64,000 bases of DNA from JAVBWO01 sp036677375 (GCA_036677375.1 JAVBWO010000024.1:307316-371315); one strand, 5' to 3'; shown: positions 24,025 through 33,441, counted from the first letter of the stretch. The notes: a model not told the origin generated them from the letters alone. Translations and numbers: made by a program.

Positions 24025-26466
24025 TTAGGATATCATCATCACCATAGGCATTACAATGGGCCTTCTCCCGATGTGATCGTAGAAAAATCGCCCTAAATTA
24101 CTACGGATGCCACTTTTTAACGCAGCAACGTCGCAATAATCCTTACAAATGGTGTTAAAAGTTTCCAGTACCTTTCCCTTTGCTTCGTCCAGCAAGTGAT
24201 CATTTTCTTTTTCAAAGACAAAGCCCTTTGTAAGGATTTCCGGGCCTACGGTAATGGTTCCTGTCGTATCATCCACCACCAATGCCACAATGACAATCCC
24301 TTCATTCGCCAGCTGCTTCCTGTCTTTCAGAACGGAAGCTCCCACGTCACCAACACCGAAACCATCCACCAAAATACGGCCGGATTGCACTTTACCGGTC
24401 AGTTTTGCTTTGTAACGGCTGACTTCCAATACCTGTCCGATTTCCATAATGAAAATATTATCCTTATTCATCCCTAAGTTTTGTGCTAGCATCGCGTGAC
24501 GATGCAGCATACGGTATTCACCATGAAAGGGAATGAAAAAACGGGGGCGAGCCAAATTTAGCATGAGCTTTAGTTCTTCGGCAGAGGCGTGACCAGAAAC
24601 ATGGACACCCCAGGAAGAACCATAGATCACCTGAGCGCCGTGACGGTAGAGATTATCAATGGTTTTGGATACCAGCAATTCGTTGCCAGGAATGGGATTA
24701 GCGGAAATAACCACCATATCGCCAGGCAAAAGCCGCACCTGGCGGTGTTCATCCAAAGACATCCGGGTCAATCCCGCCAGCTGCTCGCCTTGGGAGCCGG
24801 TAGTAATGATCAGCACCTGATCCACCGGATAGCGGTTCACTTCCTCCACCTCAATCATGGTATCCCGTCCAAAAGTAAGATACCCCATCTCGGTGGCAAT
24901 GCTGACCACATTGCACATTCCACGGCCCACCACAGCAACCTTGCGACCACAGGCTTCCGCTGCCCAGATAGCCTGCTGCACCCGGTGAACATTGGAAGCA
25001 AATGTGGTTAAAATAATCCTGCCGGTTGCACTGCGAAAGATATTCTCCAGTGACTGACCGATGGTCTTTTCCGATGCGGTATATCCTTCCCTTTCCACAT
25101 TGGTACTGTCGGAGAGCATGACCAAAACGCCCTTATCTCCCAATGCCGCCAAACGGCGGTAATCCATAGGCTCCCCTGCCACAGGCGACATATCCATTTT
25201 GAAATCGCCGGTATGCAGGATGACGCCAATAGGAGTATGAATGGCCACCGCCATGGAATCGGGGATGCTGTGGGCCACCCGGATAAATTCCAATTTTAAA
25301 GGGCCTATGGGAATAATATTCCTCGGTTCTACTACATTCATACTAATATCTGATAAATGATGTTCTTTAAATTTTTGAGCCAGCAGACCCAGAGTAAGTT
25401 TGCCACCATAAATGGGAACTTTCATATCTTTTAAGATATAAGGAACCGCACCGATATGATCCTCATGCCCGTGGGTAAGCACAATGGCTTTTACCAAATC
25501 TTTATTTTCCAGAAGATAGCTATAATCCGGGATGACCAAATCAATTCCCAAAAGGTCATCATCAGGAAACGCCATACCGGCGTCAATGACAATAATGACG
25601 TCACCGTAACGGATGGCAGTCATATTCTTGCCGATTTCCCCCAAACCGCCCAAAGGAATAATAGAAAGTTTGCCGCCTCCGCGTTTTTTATCCTTGACGC
25701 TTTCAGGAATACTGTCAAATTGTGGATATTGTAAATTACTCATCACTTGAGCCACATCCAATTTTTTCTTACCTCTTCCACTGTTGTCGTGGTGATTGTT
25801 TTGCTTCTGGTTAACTTGTCTGCCGGTTGGATTATTCTGTACGCCTCCGGTCAATTGAACCGTTTTAGTGTTATGATTTTGCTGTTTGTCGACCATTTTT
25901 GCCGGCATACTTTCCTCGGACACTGTTTTACTACTTTTAACAGTATTGTTTTGCACACCCGCGCCGTTTTTTATCAAACCAACATTTGCCGCTTTTCTGC
26001 TGCGGCGAGATCTACCGCTTTTATTTTCCCCACCAGGATTTTTTTTACTCTCTTGTGTTCCATTGTTTTGGCTTCTGTTATCGCCCTTGCTAGGCACGCT
26101 TCCTTGAGCTGCCGCAGCCGTCTTGCCTCCTTGCCCGGGATTGTTTTGACGTCCGTTATCTCCCTTGCCTGGCACGTTTCCTTGAGCTGCCGCAGCTGCC
26201 TTGTTGCCTTGAGCGGGATTGTTTTGGCGTCCACCATCTTCTTTCCCCAGTTTGCTTTTTTGAGCCGAAGCATCAAGAGCTTGTTTTTGTTTTTGTTCAT
26301 CACCCTTATTTTGGCTGCTTGACGGCCTTCTGGGACGGCGGGGTTTGTTGCTGTTGTCTTTCTTCTCTCCACTCATGCCCTGCGCACTTGTTGAAACATC
26401 AGAACCAGGCACATGAGAAACCGGAAGGCCAGCATCCTGTCCTTCTTTATTTACTTTTTCGGTCAT
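24025..26466 (-). CDS. rnj: Ribonuclease J with long disordered N-terminal extension
   Basis: An 813-residue protein. From about residue 258 it is a normal RNase J: IPLGGLGEIGKNMTA, metal site THGHEDHIGA, HTGDFKMD, SDSTNVEREGYT (beta-CASP), HVSGHAS and FIPFHGEYRML. It processes and degrades RNA 5' to 3' and endonucleolytically. The first roughly 250 residues are unlike other RNase J: basic, rich in Gln, Asn, Gly, Lys and Ala, with imperfect repeats of the type AAAAQGNVPGKGDN and Arg-rich patches (KPRRPRRPSSSQNKG, GRSRRSRKAA). ATG at 26466 follows AAGAGGA; the longer frame adds a hydrophobic tail without support. Confidence 0.93.
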   Translation of the reverse strand: MTEKVNKEGQDAGLPVSHVPGSDVSTSAQGMSGEKKDNSNKPRRPRRPSSSQNKGDEQKQKQALDASAQKSKLGKEDGGRQNNPAQGNKAAAAAQGNVPGKGDNGRQNNPGQGGKTAAAAQGSVPSKGDNRSQNNGTQESKKNPGGENKSGRSRRSRKAANVGLIKNGAGVQNNTVKSSKTVSEESMPAKMVDKQQNHNTKTVQLTGGVQNNPTGRQVNQKQNNHHDNSGRGKKKLDVAQVMSNLQYPQFDSIPESVKDKKRGGGKLSIIPLGGLGEIGKNMTAIRYGDVIIVIDAGMAFPDDDLLGIDLVIPDYSYLLENKDLVKAIVLTHGHEDHIGAVPYILKDMKVPIYGGKLTLGLLAQKFKEHHLSDISMNVVEPRNIIPIGPLKLEFIRVAHSIPDSMAVAIHTPIGVILHTGDFKMDMSPVAGEPMDYRRLAALGDKGVLVMLSDSTNVEREGYTASEKTIGQSLENIFRSATGRIILTTFASNVHRVQQAIWAAEACGRKVAVVGRGMCNVVSIATEMGYLTFGRDTMIEVEEVNRYPVDQVLIITTGSQGEQLAGLTRMSLDEHRQVRLLPGDMVVISANPIPGNELLVSKTIDNLYRHGAQVIYGSSWGVHVSGHASAEELKLMLNLARPRFFIPFHGEYRMLHRHAMLAQNLGMNKDNIFIMEIGQVLEVSRYKAKLTGKVQSGRILVDGFGVGDVGASVLKDRKQLANEGIVIVALVVDDTTGTITVGPEILTKGFVFEKENDHLLDEAKGKVLETFNTICKDYCDVAALKSGIRSNLGRFFYDHIGRRPIVMPMVMMIS

Positions 26467-26510
26467 ACCATTCCTCTTTTCTACATATATCGCAATTATA
26501 CACAAAACCA

Positions 26511-26545
26511 CAACTGCTCCAGCCTTCAAAAGACTGGAGCAATTG
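26511..26545 (-). terminator. Terminator-like hairpin between dapA and rnj
   Basis: Twelve paired bases (GCTCCAG/CTGGAGC core) around an 11-base loop; on the minus strand TGGTTTTGTG follows, a poor T run. It may end part of the asd-dapA message or mark an RNA processing site; a TATAAT for rnj follows directly. Confidence 0.5.
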
Positions 26546-26605
26546 CATATTTATATTACCCTGCCGTCACCCACAGGTCTGGCAGGATTATATCCCAAAG
26601 CCATA

Positions 26606-27496
26606 CTAAGTCAGCTCTTTGCCAAACATTGCCAATAAACTACGTAACTCAGCCTTTATGTCGGCTGTAGCGGCTTCCAATGGCAAGCGGCAATCGCCCA
26701 TTTCCCAGCCCATCAAATTAAGGGCCGTCTTCACCGGAATGGGATTGGTAACAATAAACAATTTTTTAAATACAGGCAGCAAATGAAGATGCAGCCTTAA
26801 TGCTTCCTGATGATCGTTTTTGACAAAAGCTTCAATCATTTGCCGGATCTCAGCTCCCACGATATGAGAAGCCACGCTCACCACACCATGAGCACCCAAA
26901 GCCAGCATCGGCAAGGTCAAGGAATCATCACCGGAATAAATATAAAAGTCATCCCCCAAACGGGTGCGCAATTCCGAAACCTGATCCATATTGCCGGCAG
27001 ATTCTTTGATCGCCCTGATATTCGGGCAATCTGCCGCCAGTTTTTCAACCGTCGCAGGAATCATGTTGACGCTGGTGCGTCCGGGAATATTATATAACAA
27101 AATGGGTAGATCAATACTCATGGCAATGGTTTTGAAATGCTGATAGATACCGCTTTGTTGCGGCTTATTATAATAAGGCACCACAGCCAAGATCGCGTCC
27201 GCGCCAGATTTCTTTGCCTCGTCTGCCAATTCCACTGATTCTCCAGTACAATTGCCGGTGCAACCTCCGCCAATCAAAAAGGCGCGGTTTTTCGTGACTT
27301 CTTTTACGGCACTGAAGAGCATCAGTTTTTCTCTTTTGCTCAAAACAGGGGATTCCCCCGTTGTTCCACAAATTACCAAAGCATCGGAACCATTTGCCAG
27401 CAGGTATTCCGCAAGTTTTTGGGCTTTTGAATAGTCCACATCTCCTGCAATGGTATATGGGGTCACCATAGCTGTCACAACTCTGCCAAAATCCAT
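26606..27496 (-). CDS. dapA: 4-hydroxy-tetrahydrodipicolinate synthase
   Basis: A 296-residue TIM-barrel aldolase condensing pyruvate with aspartate semialdehyde, the branch step to diaminopimelate and lysine. GTTGESPVLS, the Tyr in LLYNIPGRT and the Schiff-base Lys in RAIKESAGN are all present. In a spore-former its product also feeds dipicolinate. AAAGGAGG precedes the ATG. It follows asd; the aspartokinase dapG usually found between them in Bacillus is not here. Confidence 0.96.
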   Translation of the reverse strand: MDFGRVVTAMVTPYTIAGDVDYSKAQKLAEYLLANGSDALVICGTTGESPVLSKREKLMLFSAVKEVTKNRAFLIGGGCTGNCTGESVELADEAKKSGADAILAVVPYYNKPQQSGIYQHFKTIAMSIDLPILLYNIPGRTSVNMIPATVEKLAADCPNIRAIKESAGNMDQVSELRTRLGDDFYIYSGDDSLTLPMLALGAHGVVSVASHIVGAEIRQMIEAFVKNDHQEALRLHLHLLPVFKKLFIVTNPIPVKTALNLMGWEMGDCRLPLEAATADIKAELRSLLAMFGKELT

Positions 27497-27514
27497 CCTG
27501 TTGGCCTCCTTTCT

Positions 27515-27546
27515 ATATTGAAAAAAGGGTAAACTACCCCCTTTCC
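27515..27546 (-). terminator. Weak hairpin with T run between asd and dapA
   Basis: GGGTA and TACCC (extended by AAG/CTT) form a short stem followed by TTTTTTC on the minus strand, 20 bases before the dapA ribosome site. It could lower dapA expression relative to asd. Confidence 0.35.
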
Positions 27547-27609
27547 CAATTTTTTTCTTTTATCGTTGAGACATGGGCAGCATAACAGCTCCCATTATGT
27601 CTTAAAAGC

Positions 27610-28623
27610 CTAAACCAACCCTTTTTCGATCAAAAGCTGCGCGATCTGCACCGCATTGGTGGCAGCGCCTTTTCTGATCTGATCCGCCACTACCCACATG
27701 GTAATCCCGTTGTCGCAAGAGATATCTTTCCGGATACGTCCCACGTATACCTCGTCTGTATCACTGGTATAAAGGGGCATGGGATAGATTTTCTCGGCGG
27801 GATTATCCAAAACAATGATGCCCGAAGATTTGGCTAAAAGAGTTTTTACCTCCTCTGCACTAATGGGCTTTTCCGTTTCGATGCTGATAGCTTCGGAATG
27901 GCTTCTATAAACAGGCACCCGGATACAGGTAGCACTGACTTTAATCTTTTCATCATGGAACATCTTTTGGGTTTCCCAGGTCATTTTCATTTCTTCTTTG
28001 GTATAGCCGTTATCCTGGAAAACGTCGATTTGCGGAATCAGGTTAAAGGCGATCTGATGACTGAACACACTAACAGACAGTTCTTCTCCCTTGGCGGTGG
28101 CAACCACCTGTTCCGTTAGTTCATCGATGGCTTCTTTCCCGGCGCCGGAAACCGCCTGATACGTAGAAACAACCACCCGCTTGATGCCGACAGCATCATA
28201 AATAGGCTTCAGCGCCACCACCATCTGAATGGTGGAGCAGTTGGGGTTGGCAATAATACCTTTATGCCACATCACATCCTCGGGATTTACCTCAGGAACT
28301 ACCAAAGGAATCTCCGGGTCATACCGAAATGTGCTGGAATTATCAATACAAACAGCGCCTGCTTTCACAGCGGCGGGCGCCAACTCTTTGCTGATGGAAC
28401 CGCCCGCAAAAAGAACGATGTCGATTCCATTAAAAGCATCGGCGTCTGCCACGCCCACTTCGTATTCTTGGTCACGATAAAGAATTTTTTTGCCCTTAGA
28501 GCGCTCGGATGCCAATAAACGTAATTCGGCAATAGGAAATTCCCGTTCCGCCAAGACCTTTAAAAACTCTTGGCCGACCGCACCTGTAGCTCCAACAATA
28601 GCAAGATGATACCTTTTCATCAT
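27610..28623 (-). CDS. asd: Aspartate-semialdehyde dehydrogenase
   Basis: A 337-residue NADPH enzyme reducing aspartyl phosphate. The N-terminal VGATGAVGQEFLKVL binds NADP; the nucleophile Cys is in NPNCSTIQMV (about residue 128) and the conserved QAVSGAGKEA and later VPVYRSHSEA His are present. ATG at 28623 has AAGGAG 6 bases before it, so the upstream TTG is not the start. It has its own promoter at 28660-28687. Confidence 0.96.
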   Translation of the reverse strand: MMKRYHLAIVGATGAVGQEFLKVLAEREFPIAELRLLASERSKGKKILYRDQEYEVGVADADAFNGIDIVLFAGGSISKELAPAAVKAGAVCIDNSSTFRYDPEIPLVVPEVNPEDVMWHKGIIANPNCSTIQMVVALKPIYDAVGIKRVVVSTYQAVSGAGKEAIDELTEQVVATAKGEELSVSVFSHQIAFNLIPQIDVFQDNGYTKEEMKMTWETQKMFHDEKIKVSATCIRVPVYRSHSEAISIETEKPISAEEVKTLLAKSSGIIVLDNPAEKIYPMPLYTSDTDEVYVGRIRKDISCDNGITMWVVADQIRKGAATNAVQIAQLLIEKGLV

Positions 28624-28659
28624 GGACAACTCCTTATCGTCAACTGTCTATACTGTTTA

Positions 28660-28687
28660 ATTATACACAAAAATACCGATTTTGCAA
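28660..28687 (-). promoter_or_regulatory. Promoter of asd
   Basis: TTGCAA (28682-28687), 16 bases, TATAAT (28660-28665), read on the minus strand, about 30 bases before the asd ribosome site. Confidence 0.7.
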
Positions 28688-29081
28688 CCTTTCTTTTGAT
28701 AAATGAACGGGATAGTCTTGTCAAAACCATAGATACGGCAAGGCTTTGGAATCAAACTTTCCTACCAAATTTCATGAATTTGTCTTAAAGTAAAAACTGA
28801 AACCTCATAAAAGATAAAGAAAGACAATATTAAGAAAAGCAAAATCGTAATTTTTAACAAAACCGCACGAGCTGTTCTTCATCACGCCTGTTAACAAAAA
28901 ACATTATCATTACACTCTTTTATCTCTAAAAACACCGCATTAAAATTACTTTAAAAAAATTTCAACCATACATTTTAATTAAACATAGCAAAGACCGTTT
29001 TATCAATACGGCAGAGCATTCATGCTCTGCCGTATCAATCAATCCAACCATTGCACCATCTTCCCGATCTCCAGCCTCTAT
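28688..29081. other. Intergenic region between dpaB and asd
   Basis: AT-rich. The perfect hairpin TACGGCAGAGCA/TGCTCTGCCGTA with a 4-base loop (29007-29034) follows the dpaB stop by about 50 bases; a T run is lacking on both sides. No lysine-riboswitch pattern found. Confidence 0.55.
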
Positions 29082-29669
29082 TTACTTAGAAATCAAGACC
29101 GGCTGCAACTGTTTGCCTTTCAAGGCTTCAAAAATCGTATCGGCAATTTTGGTCATATCGGCCATCAAAGAATTGGGTTTTACGATAGGATTATCCTGCC
29201 CGAAAGGCACCATATAAATATTTTTGGAATTTAACAATAATCCGATATTCTTAGCATTGAAACCTAAGCCGTCATTGGTGGCAATGGCCAACACCACAGG
29301 ACGGTCGTTTCTAAGATGGGCTTTAGCCGCCATTAAAGCTGGCGTATCGGTAATACCGGAAGCCAGTTTAGCAATGGTATTACCGGAACAGGGTGCAATG
29401 GCCAAGATGTCAAAAAGCCCTTTCGTTCCAATGGGCTCCGCATCGGGAATATTGCTGATGATCTTGGAACAGCCCAAAGCATTCCATTCTTCTTTCCAAT
29501 GGGTGGCAGTACCAAACTTCGTGTCCAGTTTATCTACATGATAGGAAAGTACCGGGGTCAATACCGCCCCTTCTTCCTGAATCAATTTTTTCATTTCTTT
29601 GGTTACCGCCTCCAGAGTACAAAAGGAGCCGGTAATCGCAATGCCGATCCTAATATCTTTTAGCCGCAT
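29082..29669 (-). CDS. dpaB: Dipicolinate synthase subunit B
   Basis: A 195-residue flavoprotein-like subunit (SpoVFB). IGIAITGSFCTLE starts the nucleotide fold; IAPCSGNTIAKLASGITDTP and AIATNDGLGFNAKNIG are typical. With DpaA it turns dihydrodipicolinate into dipicolinic acid in the mother cell; the acid then fills the spore core. Follows dpaA by 24 bases with AAGGAAAGG in the gap. Confidence 0.95.
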   Translation of the reverse strand: MRLKDIRIGIAITGSFCTLEAVTKEMKKLIQEEGAVLTPVLSYHVDKLDTKFGTATHWKEEWNALGCSKIISNIPDAEPIGTKGLFDILAIAPCSGNTIAKLASGITDTPALMAAKAHLRNDRPVVLAIATNDGLGFNAKNIGLLLNSKNIYMVPFGQDNPIVKPNSLMADMTKIADTIFEALKGKQLQPVLISK

Positions 29670-29693
29670 GACAGCACCGACCTTTCCTTGTTT

Positions 29694-30581
29694 CTAAAGC
29701 TGCTGCAACTCTTCTTGTAACTCTGCCAGAATAAAGGGATAAGCCGCCGCCAAAAGCCGCCCGGCACTCTGAGGAGCCACCTTTCCCGGCAAGCCCAGAG
29801 CGTGTATCGCTTTTAAACCCAGCTCTCTTGCGGCAGCAAAATCAACAGCGGCCACAGTGGCCAGATCAATGATACAGACATTCTTGGGCAGCAACATAAG
29901 CTTTTCCTGATCCAGCAAGTAATGAGGGATCGTATTATAGAGCAGTTCCGTGTGAGGCAACACTTTTTCCACATCTTCCATCAAATGAACTTTAAAACCG
30001 GCCGCTTGGGCATTATAGAAAAATTGGTCGCCACGATTCATGATCTCCACCTGTGCGCCCAATGCCCGTAAACGAAGGGCCAGAGCCTCGCCGACCCTGC
30101 CATATCCCATCACCAGTGCCCGTACGCCGCAAATAGTAACCGGCATTTCCTCCATAGCGATCTGGATCGCGCCTTCCGCGGTAGGGATGGCATTGGGCTT
30201 AGCAATGATATCCTTTGTGGCCACCGCTATCAGTTTCAACCGGCAAACATCGGTAATGTACTGTAGATATGCGGAAACAACACCCGCTATTACCGGTGTT
30301 CCAGGCGCCAATACCCGAAAGTCATCCGCTCTTACTAAAACCGGTGCCGGTTGGGCCGGTAACTCACCGGTGGCGCGAATTCCCGCAAGAGGCAAAATAA
30401 CGATTTCCGCTCCGGTTAGAGCTTCCCTTATACTTTGACAATACCGAATGCCTTGGGGAAGTTTTTCCTTCTCCAAGCCATATATTTGCAAGGGCCAGCC
30501 GGCCCCATGGAGGCTTTCTGCAACTACCAATTCCCGCAAGTCACCGCCTAAAAGCCCAATGACTGCTTTGCCATTTTTCAT
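29694..30581 (-). CDS. dpaA: Dipicolinate synthase subunit A
   Basis: A 295-residue protein (SpoVFA). IGLLGGDLRELVVAESL at the N-terminus and the dinucleotide motif VMGYGRVGEALALRLRALGA (about residue 155) are those of the family. Catalyses dipicolinate formation with DpaB. ATG at 30581 follows AAGGGGTGGG; the frame to 30644 adds an unmatched tail. Marks the organism as an endospore former. A mother-cell sigma-K promoter is expected upstream but was not clear to me. Confidence 0.95.
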   Translation of the reverse strand: MKNGKAVIGLLGGDLRELVVAESLHGAGWPLQIYGLEKEKLPQGIRYCQSIREALTGAEIVILPLAGIRATGELPAQPAPVLVRADDFRVLAPGTPVIAGVVSAYLQYITDVCRLKLIAVATKDIIAKPNAIPTAEGAIQIAMEEMPVTICGVRALVMGYGRVGEALALRLRALGAQVEIMNRGDQFFYNAQAAGFKVHLMEDVEKVLPHTELLYNTIPHYLLDQEKLMLLPKNVCIIDLATVAAVDFAAARELGLKAIHALGLPGKVAPQSAGRLLAAAYPFILAELQEELQQL

Positions 30582-31133
30582 TTTCCCACCCCTTTTTGGT
30601 TTCCATTTCACCTGCGTTCTCTTCTTGCACAAGCGGAAGGACACAGGCCAAGACAGCTTGCCGCCGCGGGGAATTCTCTGCGGTTATCAAGACATGTCTG
30701 TTTTATAGCATTTTTTCCTTGTCCGGTATGGCTCCTCCAATCTTGCTCTGGCCACTTCGTAAGCACCAAAAAATGTTGGGTCATAAAGACCTTTACATTT
30801 TACTATATGTAATGGACAACCCTGTGGGAACAAAAAATTACTGCCGTACCGTAATAATTATCCCCACTATAACCTGCAATCTTTTTAGAGACAAACCACA
30901 AGCAGGACAAAGCAAACCTCAATAGATAATGCCAATACAAAAAAGCAGGGATACCTTTCAGGCATCCCCGTGTTTTCACTTGGCCTTGCTTGTCCTTGCT
31001 TGCACTGTCATGAAGCTGGCGGCTCCCTTATACCTGTCTGATTCGTTTTTCCCTATTGCAGCCTTCTTCAGGGATTGACTTTTCTACTTTTGTTCTTCCG
31101 GCTAAAATTACTTGGATACACTTTTTACATCTT
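30582..31133. other. Intergenic region between dapB and dpaA
   Basis: Holds the dapB terminator (30938-30970). The rest shows no gene with a ribosome site and no riboswitch that I recognise. Confidence 0.5.
30938..30970 (-). terminator. Terminator of dapB
   Basis: GGGATGCC and GGTATCCC (one wobble pair) around TGAAA, followed on the minus strand by TGCTTTTTT. Confidence 0.75.
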
Positions 31134-31934
31134 CTACATAATGCTTTCCAAGTCCTGTATCAGTCCTTTTAAACCAAGAATCTTCCGCACCGCCAGCACT
31201 ACGCCTGGGATATAACATTCCCGGGAAATCGCATCATGTCGAAGACTCAAAACCTGTCCCAAACCGCCACAAAGCACCTCCTGGCTTGCGACATATCCGG
31301 GCAGACGAACACTGTGTACCCGCATACCCTGGTAATCACCGCCCCGGCTGCCGTTGATCTTTTCGAATTCCTGAGAATTTCCCTGCACATGAGGCTCCCG
31401 CACCTGGCTCATCCTTTCTAAGGTGGTAATCGCCGTTCCGGAAGGAGCATCCAGTTTTTGGTCATGATGCATCTCGATGATTTCAATATCCGGCATATAG
31501 GCCGCCGCTTCTTTGGCAAAACGCATCAAAAGTACGGCTCCTATGGAGAAGTTGGCTGTAATAAATACCGGCGTCTGGTATTGTACCGACCATTCCTTTA
31601 CCTGACGGTAATCGGCGGGACTAAACCCGGTGGTTCCCACTACTGCCGCCACGCCGTGGCTCAAAGCAGTAAAGATATTCTTCATCACTGCCTGGGGATT
31701 GGTAAAATCCACCATGACCTGTGGTTTTTTCATCTCAATAGTTTTGGCAAGGTCGCTTGTAACAGCCAGACCATTGGCATCCATACCGCAAAGAATGCCA
31801 AAATCCATCCCGTCGCCCTTCACATCCACTGCCGCCACAATCTGGATATCCGGTTCCTGATATAGTCCCGCTGCTATGGCCCGTCCCATTTTGCCGGTGG
31901 CCCCGTTGACCAATACGGTAATTTGTGATTTCAT
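31134..31934 (-). CDS. dapB: 4-hydroxy-tetrahydrodipicolinate reductase
   Basis: A 266-residue enzyme of the diaminopimelate pathway. VNGATGKMGRAIAAGL binds NAD(P)H, VDFTNPQAVMKN and GTTGFSP line the cofactor, and IEMHHDQKLDAPSGTA carries the substrate-binding His and Lys. ATG at 31934 is used because GAGGTGGG lies 3-9 bases before it; the ATG at 31946 is inside that site. Alone in its transcript, with its own terminator. Confidence 0.95.
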   Translation of the reverse strand: MKSQITVLVNGATGKMGRAIAAGLYQEPDIQIVAAVDVKGDGMDFGILCGMDANGLAVTSDLAKTIEMKKPQVMVDFTNPQAVMKNIFTALSHGVAAVVGTTGFSPADYRQVKEWSVQYQTPVFITANFSIGAVLLMRFAKEAAAYMPDIEIIEMHHDQKLDAPSGTAITTLERMSQVREPHVQGNSQEFEKINGSRGGDYQGMRVHSVRLPGYVASQEVLCGGLGQVLSLRHDAISRECYIPGVVLAVRKILGLKGLIQDLESIM

Positions 31935-32074
31935 AACCCACCTCATTGCATAAATTATTTATAATTTATTCTATTATTTTTATTTAATTCCTTATTCAGC
32001 AACAATTTCCTGCCAAATCGGCTAAAATAAAAGAACCTTTATCACATAAAGCAATAAAAGTCCTTTTCCTGCCG

Positions 32075-32335
32075 TTAATAACCCAGACCAAGAGGCATTT
32101 CCTGCAGTTCCACCACAATGACTTCGCTGCCGATTTTACATACAGACGACCAGGGAATATTCAAAAGCCGTTTTTCCAGGGAAAACCGTCTCCCCTCTCC
32201 CCTGCAAGGCAGCAAAATAGCTTCGATACGCCCATCTTCGGGATCCACCACCAAATCGCAATCCCCTACCAGACCCAGGATCTCGCCATCATAGATATTG
32301 ACGATACGCTTGCCCATCAATTCGCTTAACCGCAT
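32075..32335 (-). CDS. YlmC/YmxH-family PRC-barrel protein
   Basis: An 86-residue PRC-barrel protein: MRLSELMGKRIVNIYDGEILG, then DCDLVVDPEDGRIEAILLP and IPWSSVCKIGSEVIVVE. In B. subtilis the paralogues YlmC and YmxH are small proteins of sporulating cells, ymxH standing next to mlpA and spoVFA as here. Exact role unknown; PRC barrels bind RNA or protein partners. ATG at 32335 follows AGGGGGTG; the GTG before it lies in that site. Confidence 0.9.
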   Translation of the reverse strand: MRLSELMGKRIVNIYDGEILGLVGDCDLVVDPEDGRIEAILLPCRGEGRRFSLEKRLLNIPWSSVCKIGSEVIVVELQEMPLGLGY

Positions 32336-32388
32336 TCCTTTCACCCCCTGCTCTATGATATGCGGAGGTCGGGCAGGCTATGCCGGGA

Positions 32389-32751
32389 TCAGATGTTTTC
32401 CCTTCCTTTGGGCCGGTCTTCCACCATACCGAAAAAAAGCCATAATAAGCCTAAAACCAGTGCTACGCCGACGCCCACCACCACACAGAGAAGGGTCAGC
32501 AAAATGCCGGGCCAAAAATGAAATGGGTGAAACTGCCCGCCGTTAAAAAAGATCAGCCGGGACATTACAACAAAAACAACAGCGGCAACCAGACTGTAAA
32601 GTACATAGACAAGATCCCGCTTCTCCGTCTGCCGCCAGCGTCCTATAATCATTAAAACCGCAAGCCCCGCCACGATCCCGGCAAGCAAAATAACGATGGC
32701 CAATAAACCATAAGGAGTCGCGATAATGGCGTTCCAGATTTCTTCCAACAT
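32389..32751 (-). CDS. Small membrane protein, unknown
   Basis: A 120-residue protein with three membrane helices (about 13-37, 47-68, 79-108) and a charged tail (EDRPKGREN). Between the second and third helix is a His-Pro rich loop (GGQFHPFHFW). No family recognised; lies between dut and the ymxH-like gene, so probably part of the same minus-strand run. Confidence 0.65.
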   Translation of the reverse strand: MLEEIWNAIIATPYGLLAIVILLAGIVAGLAVLMIIGRWRQTEKRDLVYVLYSLVAAVVFVVMSRLIFFNGGQFHPFHFWPGILLTLLCVVVGVGVALVLGLLWLFFGMVEDRPKGRENI

Positions 32752-32994
32752 ACCCTTTTTTCTCCTTTGTAAACATCTGTAACATCACAAACACGATAAG
32801 GTTCTCATTTTGGTTGCCGCATCCCGCAACCAAAAGTTTTTAGCGGCAGATTTTATGGCAATTAATCCGCGGGCACTATGTGATCACTTGAGATACAAAA
32901 ATTTAAAATTTTTGGTAGTCTTTTCCCATTGATTCCCTGCAAATGCTTTTTCTCAAATCATCCTTTCTATGCCAAAACAACACCGGTTGCCACA

Positions 32995-33441
32995 TCATGA
33001 TAGGCCGGTATGCCCGAAGCCGCCTTCTCCCCGTTTTGTGCTTTCTAAGTCGGATTGCTCCTGCCAAACTGCCTGTACCACAGGAGCGATAACCATCTGG
33101 GCAATACGCATACCCCGGCTGACGGTAAAGCTCTCCCTGCCGTGATTGATAAGGATCACCTTGATCTCCCCTCGGTAATCCGAATCAATGGTGCCGGGAC
33201 TGTTCACCAAACTGATGCCGTTTTTGATGGCTAAGCCGCTTCTGGGACGCACTTGCGCTTCATAGCCCGGGGGCAGCGCAATGGCGATCCCCGTGGGGAT
33301 CAGTGCCCGCTGGCCGGCAGCAATAACTGTATCTTCTTCCACCGCCGCTAAAAGATCCATTCCTGCCGATGCCACCGTGGCATAGCTCGGCAGATCTAAA
33401 CCGTGGTAATGGGGAAATTTTTTTACTGCAACTTTTAACAT
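32995..33441 (-). CDS. dut: dUTP diphosphatase
   Basis: A 148-residue trimeric dUTPase. All five motifs are visible: SAGMDLLAA, PRSGLAIKNGIS, NSPGTIDSDYRGEIKV, RIAQMVIAPV and the C-terminal RGEGGFGHTG. It removes dUTP and supplies dUMP for thymidylate. ATG at 33441 has GAGGTG 4 bases before it. Often next to the M16 protease gene in Clostridia. Confidence 0.96.
   Translation of the reverse strand: MLKVAVKKFPHYHGLDLPSYATVASAGMDLLAAVEEDTVIAAGQRALIPTGIAIALPPGYEAQVRPRSGLAIKNGISLVNSPGTIDSDYRGEIKVILINHGRESFTVSRGMRIAQMVIAPVVQAVWQEQSDLESTKRGEGGFGHTGLS

Noticed and set aside
26090..26240. Possible CRISPR-like repeats
   Set aside because: The repeats are in-frame coding repeats of RNase J with unequal spacing; no palindromic repeat-spacer pattern or cas genes.
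25747..26322. 191-codon plus-strand frame opposite the RNase J extension
   Set aside because: Antisense to the repeat-rich coding strand; its open length reflects low complexity.
28624..29081. Lysine riboswitch before asd/dapA
   Set aside because: Conserved lysine-riboswitch core sequences were not found; only a plain promoter is visible.
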